A stretch of DNA of 64,000 nt from Rhodococcus phenolicus (GCF_001646785.1 NZ_LRRH01000058.1:62001-126000), one strand, 5' to 3'; counted from the stretch's first letter, positions 17,090 through 25,861 are shown. Numbers and translations: made by a program. Notes: generated by a model not told the origin, from the letters alone.

Positions 17090-18399
17090 ACACTGCACGA
17101 AACAAGCGTCTTTCGCGATCCGTCGCGGTCGCGGTCCCGCTCGCGGCCGCGCTCGTCCTCGCCGGATGCAGTTCGGACGACGACGCGTCGGCCTCGGGTG
17201 AGGTCACGTACCCGACCGTGCCGATCGTCGCGCCCGGCGACGGCATCTCCCTCGGCCACGACGACCAGGAGATCGGCGACACCATCCCGGAACCCGTGCA
17301 CGTCGGGGAGATCGAGCCGATCAAGTCGACGGATCTGCTCGCCGTCGCCGGCGGCTTCGGAAAGCTCGAGCTCGGCGTCAACGCCCTCGACCCGGTGACC
17401 GGTGTCGCGGGCAGCCGCTTCGTGGTCGGCCCCGGCATCTGGGATCCGGTGATCCACGGCTTCGTCGGTGAGACCTCCGCCGATCCCGCCGTGCTCGCCG
17501 CCGAGGTGTGGCGCCCACGCGGATCGCGTGGCGCCGCGGACTTCACCGTCAGCACATACTCAGGCAACCTGCTCGAACCGGCCGAGACGCTGCTCCCCGA
17601 CTACGCCCGCGTCCACTCGCGGCCGGGATCCAACGCCGTCACCTCCGACGGCAAGTTCTTCGTGACGTGGGACGACGGCCTGTACGGCGTCCGGGTCGTG
17701 GATCTGGAGGCGAAGAAGGAAAGTGGCTCCCTGCAGGTCATCGGGTGCGGTCCGTTCACGTGGCTCGACGGGCACGAGCTGTACAGCGTCTGCGAAGAAA
17801 CTCGTGAGCTGATCCAGATCTCGATCGACGACGCGGGTGTGCCCACCGAAACGAACCGCGCCACGGTCCTGCCCGACGACTTCGTCAGCAACCGGAAGGC
17901 CACCTTCGCCGCCGACGCGAAGAAGGCGCTGCTGGTCGGAGCGAACGGAGACGTCTACGTCTTCGACTTCTCGAACGGTCTTCCCACGACCACGGTGACC
18001 CCGATCGGTAACGCCGGCCAGGGTTCGGGCCGCTTCTACGAGAACGTCATCGACAACACCGGAACCCGGATCGCCATCGAGTACACCGACACCGCGATCC
18101 ACCCCCATTCCGCTCGGGGTGGTGACGTTGTGAAGATCGAACTGCACGACGCCTCCACCTTCGCTCCCGTCAAGACCCTCGACCTGGCGGCACTCGGACT
18201 CACCGGCATCGACAGCACGGTCTTCTCGGTCGACGGCAAGACGCTGTACGTGCTGGGCAGCGGACCCGAGGTGGACGGCGAAGCCAAGCAGACGATCGTC
18301 GGGATCGCGGCGGCCAGCGGGGACAAGGTCAGTTCGGTGGAGGTCACCGGCACCGTCGAAGACATCGGAACACTACTCACCCCTCAGGTTCTGGAATGA
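17086..18399 (+). CDS. mauB: amine dehydrogenase heavy chain (MauB-like), lipoprotein
   Basis: Predicted beta-propeller subunit of 437 aa. The N-terminus is a lipoprotein signal, LVLAGC with Cys28 as the lipidated residue, unlike the soluble periplasmic heavy chains of proteobacteria. Cys221 and Cys236 (GCGPFTWLDG to YSVCEE) match the spacing of the heavy-chain disulfide of Paracoccus. Repeating blade-like motifs such as VTSDGKFFVTWDDG run through the protein. Sequence similarity to MauB is distant, so identity rests on the propeller pattern, the cysteine pair and its place directly after the light chain, with coupled ATGA overlaps on both sides. Confidence 0.82.
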   Translation: MNTARNKRLSRSVAVAVPLAAALVLAGCSSDDDASASGEVTYPTVPIVAPGDGISLGHDDQEIGDTIPEPVHVGEIEPIKSTDLLAVAGGFGKLELGVNALDPVTGVAGSRFVVGPGIWDPVIHGFVGETSADPAVLAAEVWRPRGSRGAADFTVSTYSGNLLEPAETLLPDYARVHSRPGSNAVTSDGKFFVTWDDGLYGVRVVDLEAKKESGSLQVIGCGPFTWLDGHELYSVCEETRELIQISIDDAGVPTETNRATVLPDDFVSNRKATFAADAKKALLVGANGDVYVFDFSNGLPTTTVTPIGNAGQGSGRFYENVIDNTGTRIAIEYTDTAIHPHSARGGDVVKIELHDASTFAPVKTLDLAALGLTGIDSTVFSVDGKTLYVLGSGPEVDGEAKQTIVGIAAASGDKVSSVEVTGTVEDIGTLLTPQVLE

Positions 18400-19994
18400 C
18401 CCGATCAGGTCCGATCCTCGATCGTCCCGGCCCGACTCTCGGTCGCCGCAGTTTCCTCCGCATCGGCTCCCTCGGAGCCGGTGCGGTGGGCCTCGGGATC
18501 CTGGGTCTCGGTGCGGCGTCCTGCGGTTCGGCCGATGCGGCCGACGCAGGCGCACCACCCGACTACATTCTGCCCACCGATCCGGAGGTCGCCGTGGCCG
18601 AGCAGGCGCGCGGATGGAACGGAAAGGAGGTCCCCGTTGCCTTGGCCGCGGGTGTGGCCACCGTCGACCTCGGTGGCCGGCTCGTCGACACCTGGTCGTA
18701 CGGCGGCCGGGCGGTGGCTCCGGAACTGCGGGCGAGCGTACGCGACAAGATGGTCGTGTCGGTGCGCAACGGCCTGGCGGTCGACACGACACTGCACTGG
18801 CACGGGATCCGGATCCGCAACGACATGGACGGTGCGGCCCCGGTGACGCAGGATCCGATCGGACCGGCGGGCGAGTTCGTGTACGACTTCGTCGTTCCCG
18901 ACCCGGGAACGCACTGGTACCACTCGCACAGCGGCCTGCAGGCCGATCGCGGCCTGTTCGGTGCGCTCGTCGTCGAGGACCCGGACGACCGTTCCGGGGC
19001 GGACGTCGACGCGGTGCTCGTGCTCGACGACTGGGTCGACGGACTCGGCACCACCCCCGAGGCGGTGCTGGCCGCGTTGAATCCGGCGATGGCCGGCGGG
19101 CACGGTGGGCACGGCGGCGGTGCTCCCGTCGAGCACAGCGCCGGCGAGCAGTCGGTCGCAGCGGCTCTCGTTTCGGGCGGGCACGGGTCGTCGGTGCCGC
19201 TCGGCGGGATGACCCAGCACATCGGGTATCCGCTGCATCTGATCAACGGGCGGCCGCCGAACGATCCGGAGGTCGTCACGGCGGCCCCGGGCAGCCGGGT
19301 GCGGTTGCGGATCGTGAACGCGGCCGCCGAAACCCCGTACCGCTTCGCGATCGCCGGGCACGAACTGACGGTGATCGCGGCGGACGGGTTCGATGTCGCC
19401 CCGACCACCACCGACACGCTGATCATCGGGATGGCGCAGCGTTACGACGTGCTCGTCACGCTGAAGTCCGGGGCCTGGCCGGTCGTCGCGAAGGTCGAGG
19501 GCCGGGACGGCCACGCGTCGACCGTGCTGCGGTCGACCGACGCGGCTCCGCTTCCGAATCCCGATGTGGGTCCGATGATTCCGGAACTCGACGGCCGGTT
19601 GCTCGCCGAGAGTGCACTCCGGCCGACGGACGCGGTGCGGCTCGACTCGCGAACAGTCGACCGGGACTACCGCGTCGAGCTGATCCAGGCCGGGGACCGG
19701 TACGTGTGGGGCATGGCCGGACCCGACGCCGGGAAACTGGTGATGCGCCAAGGTGAACGGGTCCGCATCACGATGGCGAACAACACCACGATGTGGCATC
19801 CGATGCACACCCACGGGCACACGTTCGCCGTCCCCGATTACGGCGGACTGCGCCGGGACACCGTCAACGTGCTCCCCGGCACCGAGCTCGCGATCGAGTT
19901 CGACGCCGACAATCCGGGCGAGTGGATGTTCCACTGCCACAACGCCTATCACTTCGAAGCCGGCATGACCGCGAACCTGCGGTACATCCGATGA
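18396..19994 (+). CDS. Tat-exported multicopper oxidase lipoprotein in the amine dehydrogenase operon
   Basis: Three-domain laccase-like oxidase of 532 aa. GRRSFLRIG (residues 17-24) is a strong Tat motif and ASC43 a lipobox, so it should be exported folded and lipid-anchored. All copper ligands are visible: HWH 134-136, HSH 176-178, H468, H471, H473, HCH 513-515, H519 and the axial Met524. A His/Gly-rich loop (GGHGGHGGG, near 230) may bind extra copper. Its start overlaps the heavy-chain stop (ATGA). It may reduce O2 with electrons from the amine dehydrogenase, or oxidise light-chain tryptophans in place of MauG; a copper-resistance role is the alternative. Confidence 0.88.
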   Translation: MTRSGPILDRPGPTLGRRSFLRIGSLGAGAVGLGILGLGAASCGSADAADAGAPPDYILPTDPEVAVAEQARGWNGKEVPVALAAGVATVDLGGRLVDTWSYGGRAVAPELRASVRDKMVVSVRNGLAVDTTLHWHGIRIRNDMDGAAPVTQDPIGPAGEFVYDFVVPDPGTHWYHSHSGLQADRGLFGALVVEDPDDRSGADVDAVLVLDDWVDGLGTTPEAVLAALNPAMAGGHGGHGGGAPVEHSAGEQSVAAALVSGGHGSSVPLGGMTQHIGYPLHLINGRPPNDPEVVTAAPGSRVRLRIVNAAAETPYRFAIAGHELTVIAADGFDVAPTTTDTLIIGMAQRYDVLVTLKSGAWPVVAKVEGRDGHASTVLRSTDAAPLPNPDVGPMIPELDGRLLAESALRPTDAVRLDSRTVDRDYRVELIQAGDRYVWGMAGPDAGKLVMRQGERVRITMANNTTMWHPMHTHGHTFAVPDYGGLRRDTVNVLPGTELAIEFDADNPGEWMFHCHNAYHFEAGMTANLRYIR

Positions 19995-20005
19995 GAGGAC
20001 ACGCC

Positions 20006-20347
20006 GTGAAGAAACTGCTTCCCCTGGCCGCGGCACTGATCGCCACCGCCGGACTGACCGCGTGCGGATCGTCCGACGCGGCAACCGAACCCGCCGTCGT
20101 GATCGACGTCGCGAACATGTCGTACACGCCGGCGTCGGTCACCATCGAGAAGGGTCAGACCGTCCAGTGGCGGTTCGACGATCACGGGCTTCCCCACGAC
20201 GTTGCCGGTGACGGCCCGCTCGACGGCGTGCTGCAGAGCGAGTTGCTCACGGAGGGAACCTACGAGTACACCTTCGACGAGACCGGCACGTTCACGTACC
20301 ACTGCACGCCGCACTCGTCGATGGTCGGCACCGTGATCGTGCAATAG
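20006..20347 (+). CDS. amicyanin-like cupredoxin lipoprotein (first copy)
   Basis: Type 1 copper protein of 113 aa with lipobox LTAC (Cys20). The ligands His64, Cys100, His103 and Met106 occur in LPHDV and YHCTPHSSM; CTPH followed by Met closely matches amicyanin, the natural electron acceptor of methylamine dehydrogenase. GTG 20006 follows GAGAGGA at good spacing; an in-frame ATG at 19991 overlapping the oxidase stop is the alternative. It should carry electrons from the TTQ enzyme to the oxidase or to the respiratory chain at the outer membrane face. Confidence 0.88.
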   Translation: MKKLLPLAAALIATAGLTACGSSDAATEPAVVIDVANMSYTPASVTIEKGQTVQWRFDDHGLPHDVAGDGPLDGVLQSELLTEGTYEYTFDETGTFTYHCTPHSSMVGTVIVQ

Positions 20348-20682
20348 TGCAGGCGCGCAGAGCCCTTCGGCGCCACTGGATTCTCACCTGCGGTGCCCTC
20401 GCCACCACGGCGGCCGGATGTTCCGGACCGCCGGCGCCCGACGCGGTGATCGAGATCAGCAATGTGCAGTTCAGTCCGATGGACGCCACCGTGCCGGTCG
20501 GCGGCACCGTCGAATGGCAGTTCGACGACGGCGGGCTCCTCCACCACGTCGAGTCGCCGGGCGCGTTCGACAGCGGAATCTCCGGCGCCGGCACCTACAC
20601 CCACACGTTCGACCACGCCGGCACCTTCGTCTACACGTGCTCGATCCATCCGTACATGACCGGCACCGTCACCGTCCGCTGA
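20347..20682 (+). CDS. amicyanin-like cupredoxin lipoprotein (second copy)
   Basis: Type 1 copper protein of 111 aa. Its GTG start shares one base with the preceding stop (TAGTG). The lipobox is AAGC (Cys25), and copper ligands are His67, Cys98, His101 and Met104 in LHHVE and YTCSIHPYM. It is a diverged tandem duplicate of the first cupredoxin, sharing the EW/QW-(Q/R)FDD segment and the C-terminal TGTV strand. A second carrier could have a different potential or partner, for example one facing the dehydrogenase and one facing the oxidase; this is speculation. Confidence 0.86.
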   Translation: MQARRALRRHWILTCGALATTAAGCSGPPAPDAVIEISNVQFSPMDATVPVGGTVEWQFDDGGLLHHVESPGAFDSGISGAGTYTHTFDHAGTFVYTCSIHPYMTGTVTVR

Positions 20683-20730
20683 GACACAGCGGGGCGTTTC
20701 GAACACAGCAACCGATCCAGGAGGTTTCCG

Positions 20731-21567
20731 ATGACCACCGTCCTGTCCCATCAACCGATCGAGACCGATCTTCCCGACATCCGTCCGACGCTCGAGGGTG
20801 CGTTGTCCGCGCGGGCACGCCTGGGCCTGGCGGCCGGTGCCGCCGTCGTCGGCGCGGGCGCCGCGACCCTCGCCGCACCGACGACGCCGACGGCACTGAC
20901 CGCCGCGGTCGTCGGCGCCGGTCTCGTCACCTCCCTCGCCGCGAACTGGTCGACGTGCGGCATGTCGGTGGCCGGGGTCGTCGCGGCACCGAAACAGCCC
21001 GGACGCAAGGGCGCGTCGACGCCGCTGCGACGCCTGGCCTGGCACGCCCTCGGATCCGTGAGCACCGGCGCGGTCACCGGTGCACTGCTCGGCGCCGTCG
21101 GTTCGGTCACCGCCGCGCACCTGTCGTCGCTGTGGCTGTTGTTCGGGTGGGCCGTGTTCGCGCTCGCCTACGGCCTGCACGAGATCGGTGTGCTGACCAT
21201 GCCGGCACCGATGCGACGGCAGCAGCTTCCCCGGCACCTGCGCCGGACCATGGCGCCGTGGAAGGTGTCGCTGCTGTTCGGCGCGATCATCGGCCCCGGG
21301 TTCATGATCTTCATCCGGTCCAGCGCGTACTACCTGCTGGTGCTCGGGGTTCTCGCGGCCGGGTCACCCGCACTCGGTGCGGCGATGTTCACCGTCGTCT
21401 CGCTCGGCCGGTGCATGCCGAGCGTCGCGGCCATCGTGCACACCCGGCGCGGCGGCTCGATGCCCGGCTTCCTGTCCGTGATGTGCGTCGTCGATCGTCG
21501 CGTGCAGGCCGTGACCGGCGCCGCTCTCGTCGGCCTGGCCTCGTTCGCCGCGCTCGCGCTCGTCTGA
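20731..21567 (+). CDS. MauF-like integral membrane protein
   Basis: Membrane protein of 278 aa with about seven helices. Conserved-looking cysteines occur in NWSTCGMSV, RCMPS and MCVVDRR. Size, topology and its place at the end of the mau-like operon fit MauF, a membrane protein needed for amine dehydrogenase maturation, but I cannot confirm homology by eye. GGAGG precedes the ATG. There is a 48-nt gap after the second cupredoxin. A strong hairpin follows, closing the operon. Confidence 0.6.
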   Translation: MTTVLSHQPIETDLPDIRPTLEGALSARARLGLAAGAAVVGAGAATLAAPTTPTALTAAVVGAGLVTSLAANWSTCGMSVAGVVAAPKQPGRKGASTPLRRLAWHALGSVSTGAVTGALLGAVGSVTAAHLSSLWLLFGWAVFALAYGLHEIGVLTMPAPMRRQQLPRHLRRTMAPWKVSLLFGAIIGPGFMIFIRSSAYYLLVLGVLAAGSPALGAAMFTVVSLGRCMPSVAAIVHTRRGGSMPGFLSVMCVVDRRVQAVTGAALVGLASFAALALV

Positions 21568-21597
21568 CGTCCGGCACACGGGTACGGCGCCGAGTGC

Positions 21598-21641
21598 GCA
21601 GAAGTTGTCGCGGCGGCTCGGCGTGTCGCGACAACTTCTGC
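21598..21641. terminator. terminator at the end of the mau-like operon
   Basis: Perfect 14-bp inverted repeat GCAGAAGTTGTCGC / GCGACAACTTCTGC around a 16-nt loop, between the convergent mauF-like gene and the SDR gene. It can serve both strands. Confidence 0.75.
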
Positions 21642-21655
21642 ACGTTCACACCGGC

Positions 21656-22528
21656 TCAGAACTCGTAGTGGACGCCGGTCGCTCGTTCGGACAACTCCCA
21701 CAGACGGCGCGCGGTCTCCGGGTCGCGGGCCCGGGACGACGCCGACGCGACGTGGGGTGAGCCGTACAGGCCGAGGAACCCGTCGGGCCCGACGTACCCG
21801 CCGCACAATCCCGGGTCGGTGGCCGCGAACACCACCGATTCGGCGCCCTGCGCGGGCGTGCGCTGCAGGACCCTCTTACCGAATCCGAACAGCCGGTCGA
21901 ACCAGGTGCCGGTGTTGCTGCCGACCTCGGTCGCCGCATAGCCAGGATGCGCGGCGATCGCGCGCACCGGTGATCCGCTCGCCGCGAACCGTCGTTCCAG
22001 TTCGAAACTGAACAGCAGGTTCGCGAGCTTCGACTGCGCGTAGCCACCGGAACGGCTGTAGGGGCGGCGCTCCCAGTTCAGGTCGTCGAGATCCACGCGT
22101 CCGAGGCGGTGGGCAGCACTGGACACCGTGACGATCCGGTCGGTGATCCGTCCGAGCAGCAACCCGGTCAGCGCGAAGTGCCCGAAGTGGTTCGTGCCCA
22201 CCTGCATCTCGAAGCCGTCGGCTGTCCGCTCCAGCGGCACGGCCATCACGCCGGCGTTGTTGACGAGCACATCGATCTTGTCGTGCGCCTCGCCGAGACC
22301 GGCGGCGAATTCGCGGACCGACGCGAGGTCGGACAGATCGAGCCGGCGCACGGTCGCGTTCGGCCCGATTTGTTCGGCGATGAGCTGTCCCTTGGCCACG
22401 TTGCGACCGGCGAGCACCACGCACGCTCCTGCCGCACCGAGGGCCCGGGCGGTAGCCTCACCCACACCGCTGGTGGCACCGGTCACCACGAAGGTGCGGC
22501 CCTCCAGCGACGGAACGTCAGGCGCCAA
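21656..22528 (-). CDS. SDR family oxidoreductase (retinol dehydrogenase-like)
   Basis: Short-chain dehydrogenase of 290 aa with TGATSGVG, NNAGVMAVPL and the catalytic YAQSKLANL. It is a paralogue of the SDR at 8364-9230. The only start that keeps the first Rossmann strand is a TTG at 22528, which overlaps the end of the upstream mycolyltransferase gene by 11 nt; coupled translation from that gene is likely. Substrate unknown. Confidence 0.83.
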   Translation of the reverse strand: MAPDVPSLEGRTFVVTGATSGVGEATARALGAAGACVVLAGRNVAKGQLIAEQIGPNATVRRLDLSDLASVREFAAGLGEAHDKIDVLVNNAGVMAVPLERTADGFEMQVGTNHFGHFALTGLLLGRITDRIVTVSSAAHRLGRVDLDDLNWERRPYSRSGGYAQSKLANLLFSFELERRFAASGSPVRAIAAHPGYAATEVGSNTGTWFDRLFGFGKRVLQRTPAQGAESVVFAATDPGLCGGYVGPDGFLGLYGSPHVASASSRARDPETARRLWELSERATGVHYEF

Positions 22529-23504
22529 TCGCGTTCTTCATCATCGGCAACATCGCCCACAGTTCGTCCTGCCAGTAGCCCCACGTGTGGGTGCCGACCG
22601 CCGGGAACGAGAAGTGCGCCGTGTCGATGCCCAACGTCGCGAGCCGGACCTGGAAGGCCCGGTTCTGCGCGAGCGCCAGCGCCTCGAGCCCCATCGCGTT
22701 GCTCGTGTTGAACGCGCCGACCAGGGAGTTCGGACGGTCGTACTCGCCGGGGAGACCGCTGGACGCGGAGACCCACATCGGCAGGCCGCGCATATTCGGT
22801 GCGGCGACGAACGGATCATGCCGCAGCCATGCCTTGTTCCACGGGGGTCCCCACATCGCGTCGGAGTTGTAGCCACCGGCATCGAGCATCGCGACGCGGA
22901 CCGCTTCACGCATGCCGGGCGCCGACAGATTCAGGTAGCCGGACAGCGAACCGGCGAACGTGAACTGGTCGCGGTGGTAGGCGGCGAGGATCAGTGCCGC
23001 ATTGCCGCCCATGGACAGACCGACGACCGCGTTGCTGTTGCGGCTGATGCCGTAGCGCGTCAGGTGGTCGGGCAGGTTCTGGGTGAGGAAGCTCTCCCAC
23101 TTGTACGTGTAGGGCTGGCGGTTGAAGTTGCTCGGGGCGTACCAGTCGGCGTAGAAGCTGGACTGGCCACCGACCGGCATGACGACGTTGATGCCGTTGT
23201 CGGCGAGCCATGCGGCGTTGGTCTCGTGCTCCCAGCCGCTGACGTCGTCGGTGGCGCGCAGACCGTCGAGCAGGTACACGGCCTTGTTGCTGCCGTTGTT
23301 CGCGAACCAGATCCGGACCTTGATCTGGCCGACGCCGCCCGGCGCGGGCACCCAGTCCTCGGTGAAGCGGGAGTACGGGTCGGCCGAGGCCGTCCCGACA
23401 CCGACGAACGCAACCGCCAGCGGCAGGATCACGGCTGCCACCAGCAGCCGAACCAGTGCACGGACCCCCCTCGGTCGCCGTCCGGTCATCGAAGAAGTTG
23501 TCAC
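22518..23504 (-). CDS. antigen 85-type mycolyltransferase
   Basis: Secreted alpha/beta hydrolase of 328 aa, as long as Ag85/FbpC proteins. A signal peptide (RALVRLLVAAVILPLAVAF) ends at TASA. The mature start DPYSRFTEDW is followed by the nucleophile elbow GLSMGGNAAL and a C-terminal HTWGYWQDEL with the catalytic His. Such enzymes transfer mycolates between trehalose monomycolate molecules and to arabinogalactan. The GTG at 23504 has GGGGAG six bases upstream. The presence of this gene is the best single sign of a mycolic-acid envelope. About 270 bases upstream hold no gene and should contain its promoter. Confidence 0.9.
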   Translation of the reverse strand: MTTSSMTGRRPRGVRALVRLLVAAVILPLAVAFVGVGTASADPYSRFTEDWVPAPGGVGQIKVRIWFANNGSNKAVYLLDGLRATDDVSGWEHETNAAWLADNGINVVMPVGGQSSFYADWYAPSNFNRQPYTYKWESFLTQNLPDHLTRYGISRNSNAVVGLSMGGNAALILAAYHRDQFTFAGSLSGYLNLSAPGMREAVRVAMLDAGGYNSDAMWGPPWNKAWLRHDPFVAAPNMRGLPMWVSASSGLPGEYDRPNSLVGAFNTSNAMGLEALALAQNRAFQVRLATLGIDTAHFSFPAVGTHTWGYWQDELWAMLPMMKNAIGA

Positions 23505-23777
23505 ACCAAGCTCCCCACGTGTGTCTGCGTGCCCTGCTTGTCGGACACCGGCCACGCTCACGTCACAGCGGCAGGCCGCGGCACCTCCGGTGAGATGCCT
23601 GAAGGACTATCGATCACTCTTGCATTCCGTTACCGGCGTCTCAGCGTATCGTCACGGTCTCCATTCCTCACGGGAAGGACCGATCCGTGACCTGCAGGAT
23701 ACCGAAATGTCGCAGTTCGGAGGACATATCCGGCCGGTGCGATCGAGCGGGCGAGGTGGGAGCGCAGAACCCGTCCG

Positions 23778-24737
23778 TCAGCCTCCGGCGGACAGGACCG
23801 GTGCGAGCTCGTCCGAATAGAAGCGGAAGAACCCGTCGACATCCGGCCCCGCATTCACCAGCGCCAGGTGGTCGAAGCCGGCATCGGCATACGTGCGGAT
23901 CTTCTCCAGGTGGCGTCCGGCATCGGGGCCGTACCCGAAGCTGTCGGCGATGTCCGACTCACGAACCACCGAGGAAGCCGCCTCGAAGTTGACCGGGTTC
24001 GGCAGCTCCGCCTGGACCTTCCAACCCGCCGCCGAGAAGCGGAACAGCTTGTGCGCCGATGCCAGCGCCGCCTCCTCCGTCGGCGCCCAGGACAACGACA
24101 CCTCGGCATAACACGGCCCTGCGCCCCCGGCGTCCTTGTACCCGGCGATCAGATCGGGGTCGGCTTCCGTCGCGAACAGTCCGTCGCCCAGTTCGGCGGC
24201 GGTCCTCACCGCCGGCCCGCCCGAGCCGGCGACCACGATCGGGGGGAGCTCGTCGGGCAGATCGAACACGCGCGCGTCCTCGAGCTGGATGTGGCGTCCG
24301 TCGTAGCTGTGATAGCCGCCGCTCCACAACAGGCGGATCACCTCGATCGACTCGCGGAGCATCGCCGTTCGTGTCGCCGCTGCCGGCCAGCCGCGGGCCA
24401 CGACGTGCTCGTTGAGTCTCTCGCCACTTCCCAGGCCGAGCACGAACCTGCCGTCGGACAGGAGAGCGGTCGTCGCGGCGGCCTGCGCGACGATCGCGGG
24501 GTGGTAGCGAACGAACGGGCACGTCACGCCGGTGGCCAGGCCGATTCTCGATGTCTTGGCCGCGATCGCCCCCAGTATCGACCAGGCGAATCCCGAGTGG
24601 TTCTGATCGTGCAGCCACGGATGATAGTGATCACTGATCTCGACGAAATCGAACCCGGCTTCCTCGGCACGCACCGCCTGGCGAACCAGCTCGGCCGGTG
24701 AGTACGCCTCCGCGAACAGCTTGTATCCGATCTTCAC
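23778..24737 (-). CDS. F420-dependent LLM-class oxidoreductase
   Basis: Luciferase-like TIM-barrel flavin/F420 enzyme of 319 aa in the group related to F420-dependent glucose-6-phosphate dehydrogenase. VEISDHYHPW, GLATGVTCP and LGLGSGERLNEH are family segments that shape the deazaflavin pocket. GTG 24737 is the start, with GGAG upstream; the only nearby ATG is out of frame and stops at once. Transcribed alone, divergent from the pseudouridine synthase. The substrate is unknown; F420 use is inferred from family. Confidence 0.83.
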   Translation of the reverse strand: MKIGYKLFAEAYSPAELVRQAVRAEEAGFDFVEISDHYHPWLHDQNHSGFAWSILGAIAAKTSRIGLATGVTCPFVRYHPAIVAQAAATTALLSDGRFVLGLGSGERLNEHVVARGWPAAATRTAMLRESIEVIRLLWSGGYHSYDGRHIQLEDARVFDLPDELPPIVVAGSGGPAVRTAAELGDGLFATEADPDLIAGYKDAGGAGPCYAEVSLSWAPTEEAALASAHKLFRFSAAGWKVQAELPNPVNFEAASSVVRESDIADSFGYGPDAGRHLEKIRTYADAGFDHLALVNAGPDVDGFFRFYSDELAPVLSAGG

Positions 24738-24911
24738 AGCATCTCCGTTCGGTTCTGCGGGCGCGCGCGGATCCTCCGGCGCGCGGGGCACCCTGGGTGG
24801 GGCTACCCGCCGCGGCGGTCCGTGAACCCGGGCGCTCCGACCCCGGCCCCCGGGCGACGGCGCGGACACGGGGGTGGCGGTTGCACGTGTCGCGACCACT
24901 ACCGTGGCGAT

Positions 24912-25832
24912 GTGCCCTCAGCCCCGCTCCCCGTCCGCGACGGCCTGAATCCGTCCCGATTGCGGCTGCCCGACGCCGGGGAATGGACGACGGTGCTCGA
25001 GTATCTGGTGGCGCGCTTCCCGCACGATGCCGCGCGCCTGCGCGAGAAGGTCACCCTCGGTGAGGTCGTCACCGGTAGCGGCGCCGCGATCACCGAGACC
25101 ACGCCGTTCTCCGCTCGCGAGTTCGTGTTCCTCTACCGCGACCCACCGGACGAGGTGCCGGTACCGTTCACCGTCGACGTCCTGCACCGCGACGAGCATC
25201 TGCTCGTGGTGGACAAACCGCATTTCCTGGCGACGATGCCGCGCGGCGGATGGGTCACCGAGACGGCGCTGGTGCGGTTGCGCCGGGAGCTGGACCTGCC
25301 GGAGCTCAGCCCGGCGCATCGGCTGGACCGGCTCACGGCCGGCGTGCTGGTGTTCACCGTCCATGCCGGCGCTCGACGCGCATACCAGTCGTTGTTCGCC
25401 GAACAGCGCGTGCACAAAGAGTACGAGGCGCTCGCTCCCGTCTCGGACGACCTCGCGTTCCCGCGGGAGGTCCGCAGCCGGATCGACAAGCAACGCGGTG
25501 TGCTGCAGGCGCGCGAGGTTCCGGGCGACACGAACGCGGTCAGCCGGGTCGAAATCCTCGGCATCGACGGTGCGGTCGGACGGTACCGGCTGCTGCCGCG
25601 GACCGGCAAGACCCACCAATTGCGTGTGCACATGAATTCCCTCGGAATTCCGATCCTCGGCGATCCGCTGTATCCGAAGGTACAAGACGTTGCACCGCAA
25701 GACTTTTCGAATCCCCTGCGGTTGCTGGCCCGGAAGATCGAATTCGAGGATCCGTTTTCGGGTAGCCGGAGATACTTCGCGAGCCGACGAAACCTGGCAG
25801 CATGGAAGCACAGCACACCAGGACCCCGCTGA
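24912..25832 (+). CDS. RluA-family RNA pseudouridine synthase
   Basis: Protein of 306 aa with the RluA catalytic block HRLDRLTAG (catalytic Asp) near residue 140, VVDKPH before it and RTGKTHQLRVHMNSLG after it. The N-terminal 70 residues differ from the usual S4 domain. It would convert specific uridines of 23S rRNA or tRNA to pseudouridine. GTG 24912 is chosen because longer in-frame starts run through low-complexity upstream sequence. The next gene starts 29 nt downstream. Confidence 0.87.
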   Translation: MPSAPLPVRDGLNPSRLRLPDAGEWTTVLEYLVARFPHDAARLREKVTLGEVVTGSGAAITETTPFSAREFVFLYRDPPDEVPVPFTVDVLHRDEHLLVVDKPHFLATMPRGGWVTETALVRLRRELDLPELSPAHRLDRLTAGVLVFTVHAGARRAYQSLFAEQRVHKEYEALAPVSDDLAFPREVRSRIDKQRGVLQAREVPGDTNAVSRVEILGIDGAVGRYRLLPRTGKTHQLRVHMNSLGIPILGDPLYPKVQDVAPQDFSNPLRLLARKIEFEDPFSGSRRYFASRRNLAAWKHSTPGPR

Positions 25833-25861
25833 TGACCCGGGCTCATGTCTTGGAGGACCCC

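Noticed and set aside
18396-19994. Copper nitrite reductase instead of a laccase-like oxidase
   Set aside because: Nitrite reductases have two cupredoxin domains and lack the HCHNAYH trinuclear/T1 block; this protein has the full set of three-domain oxidase ligands.
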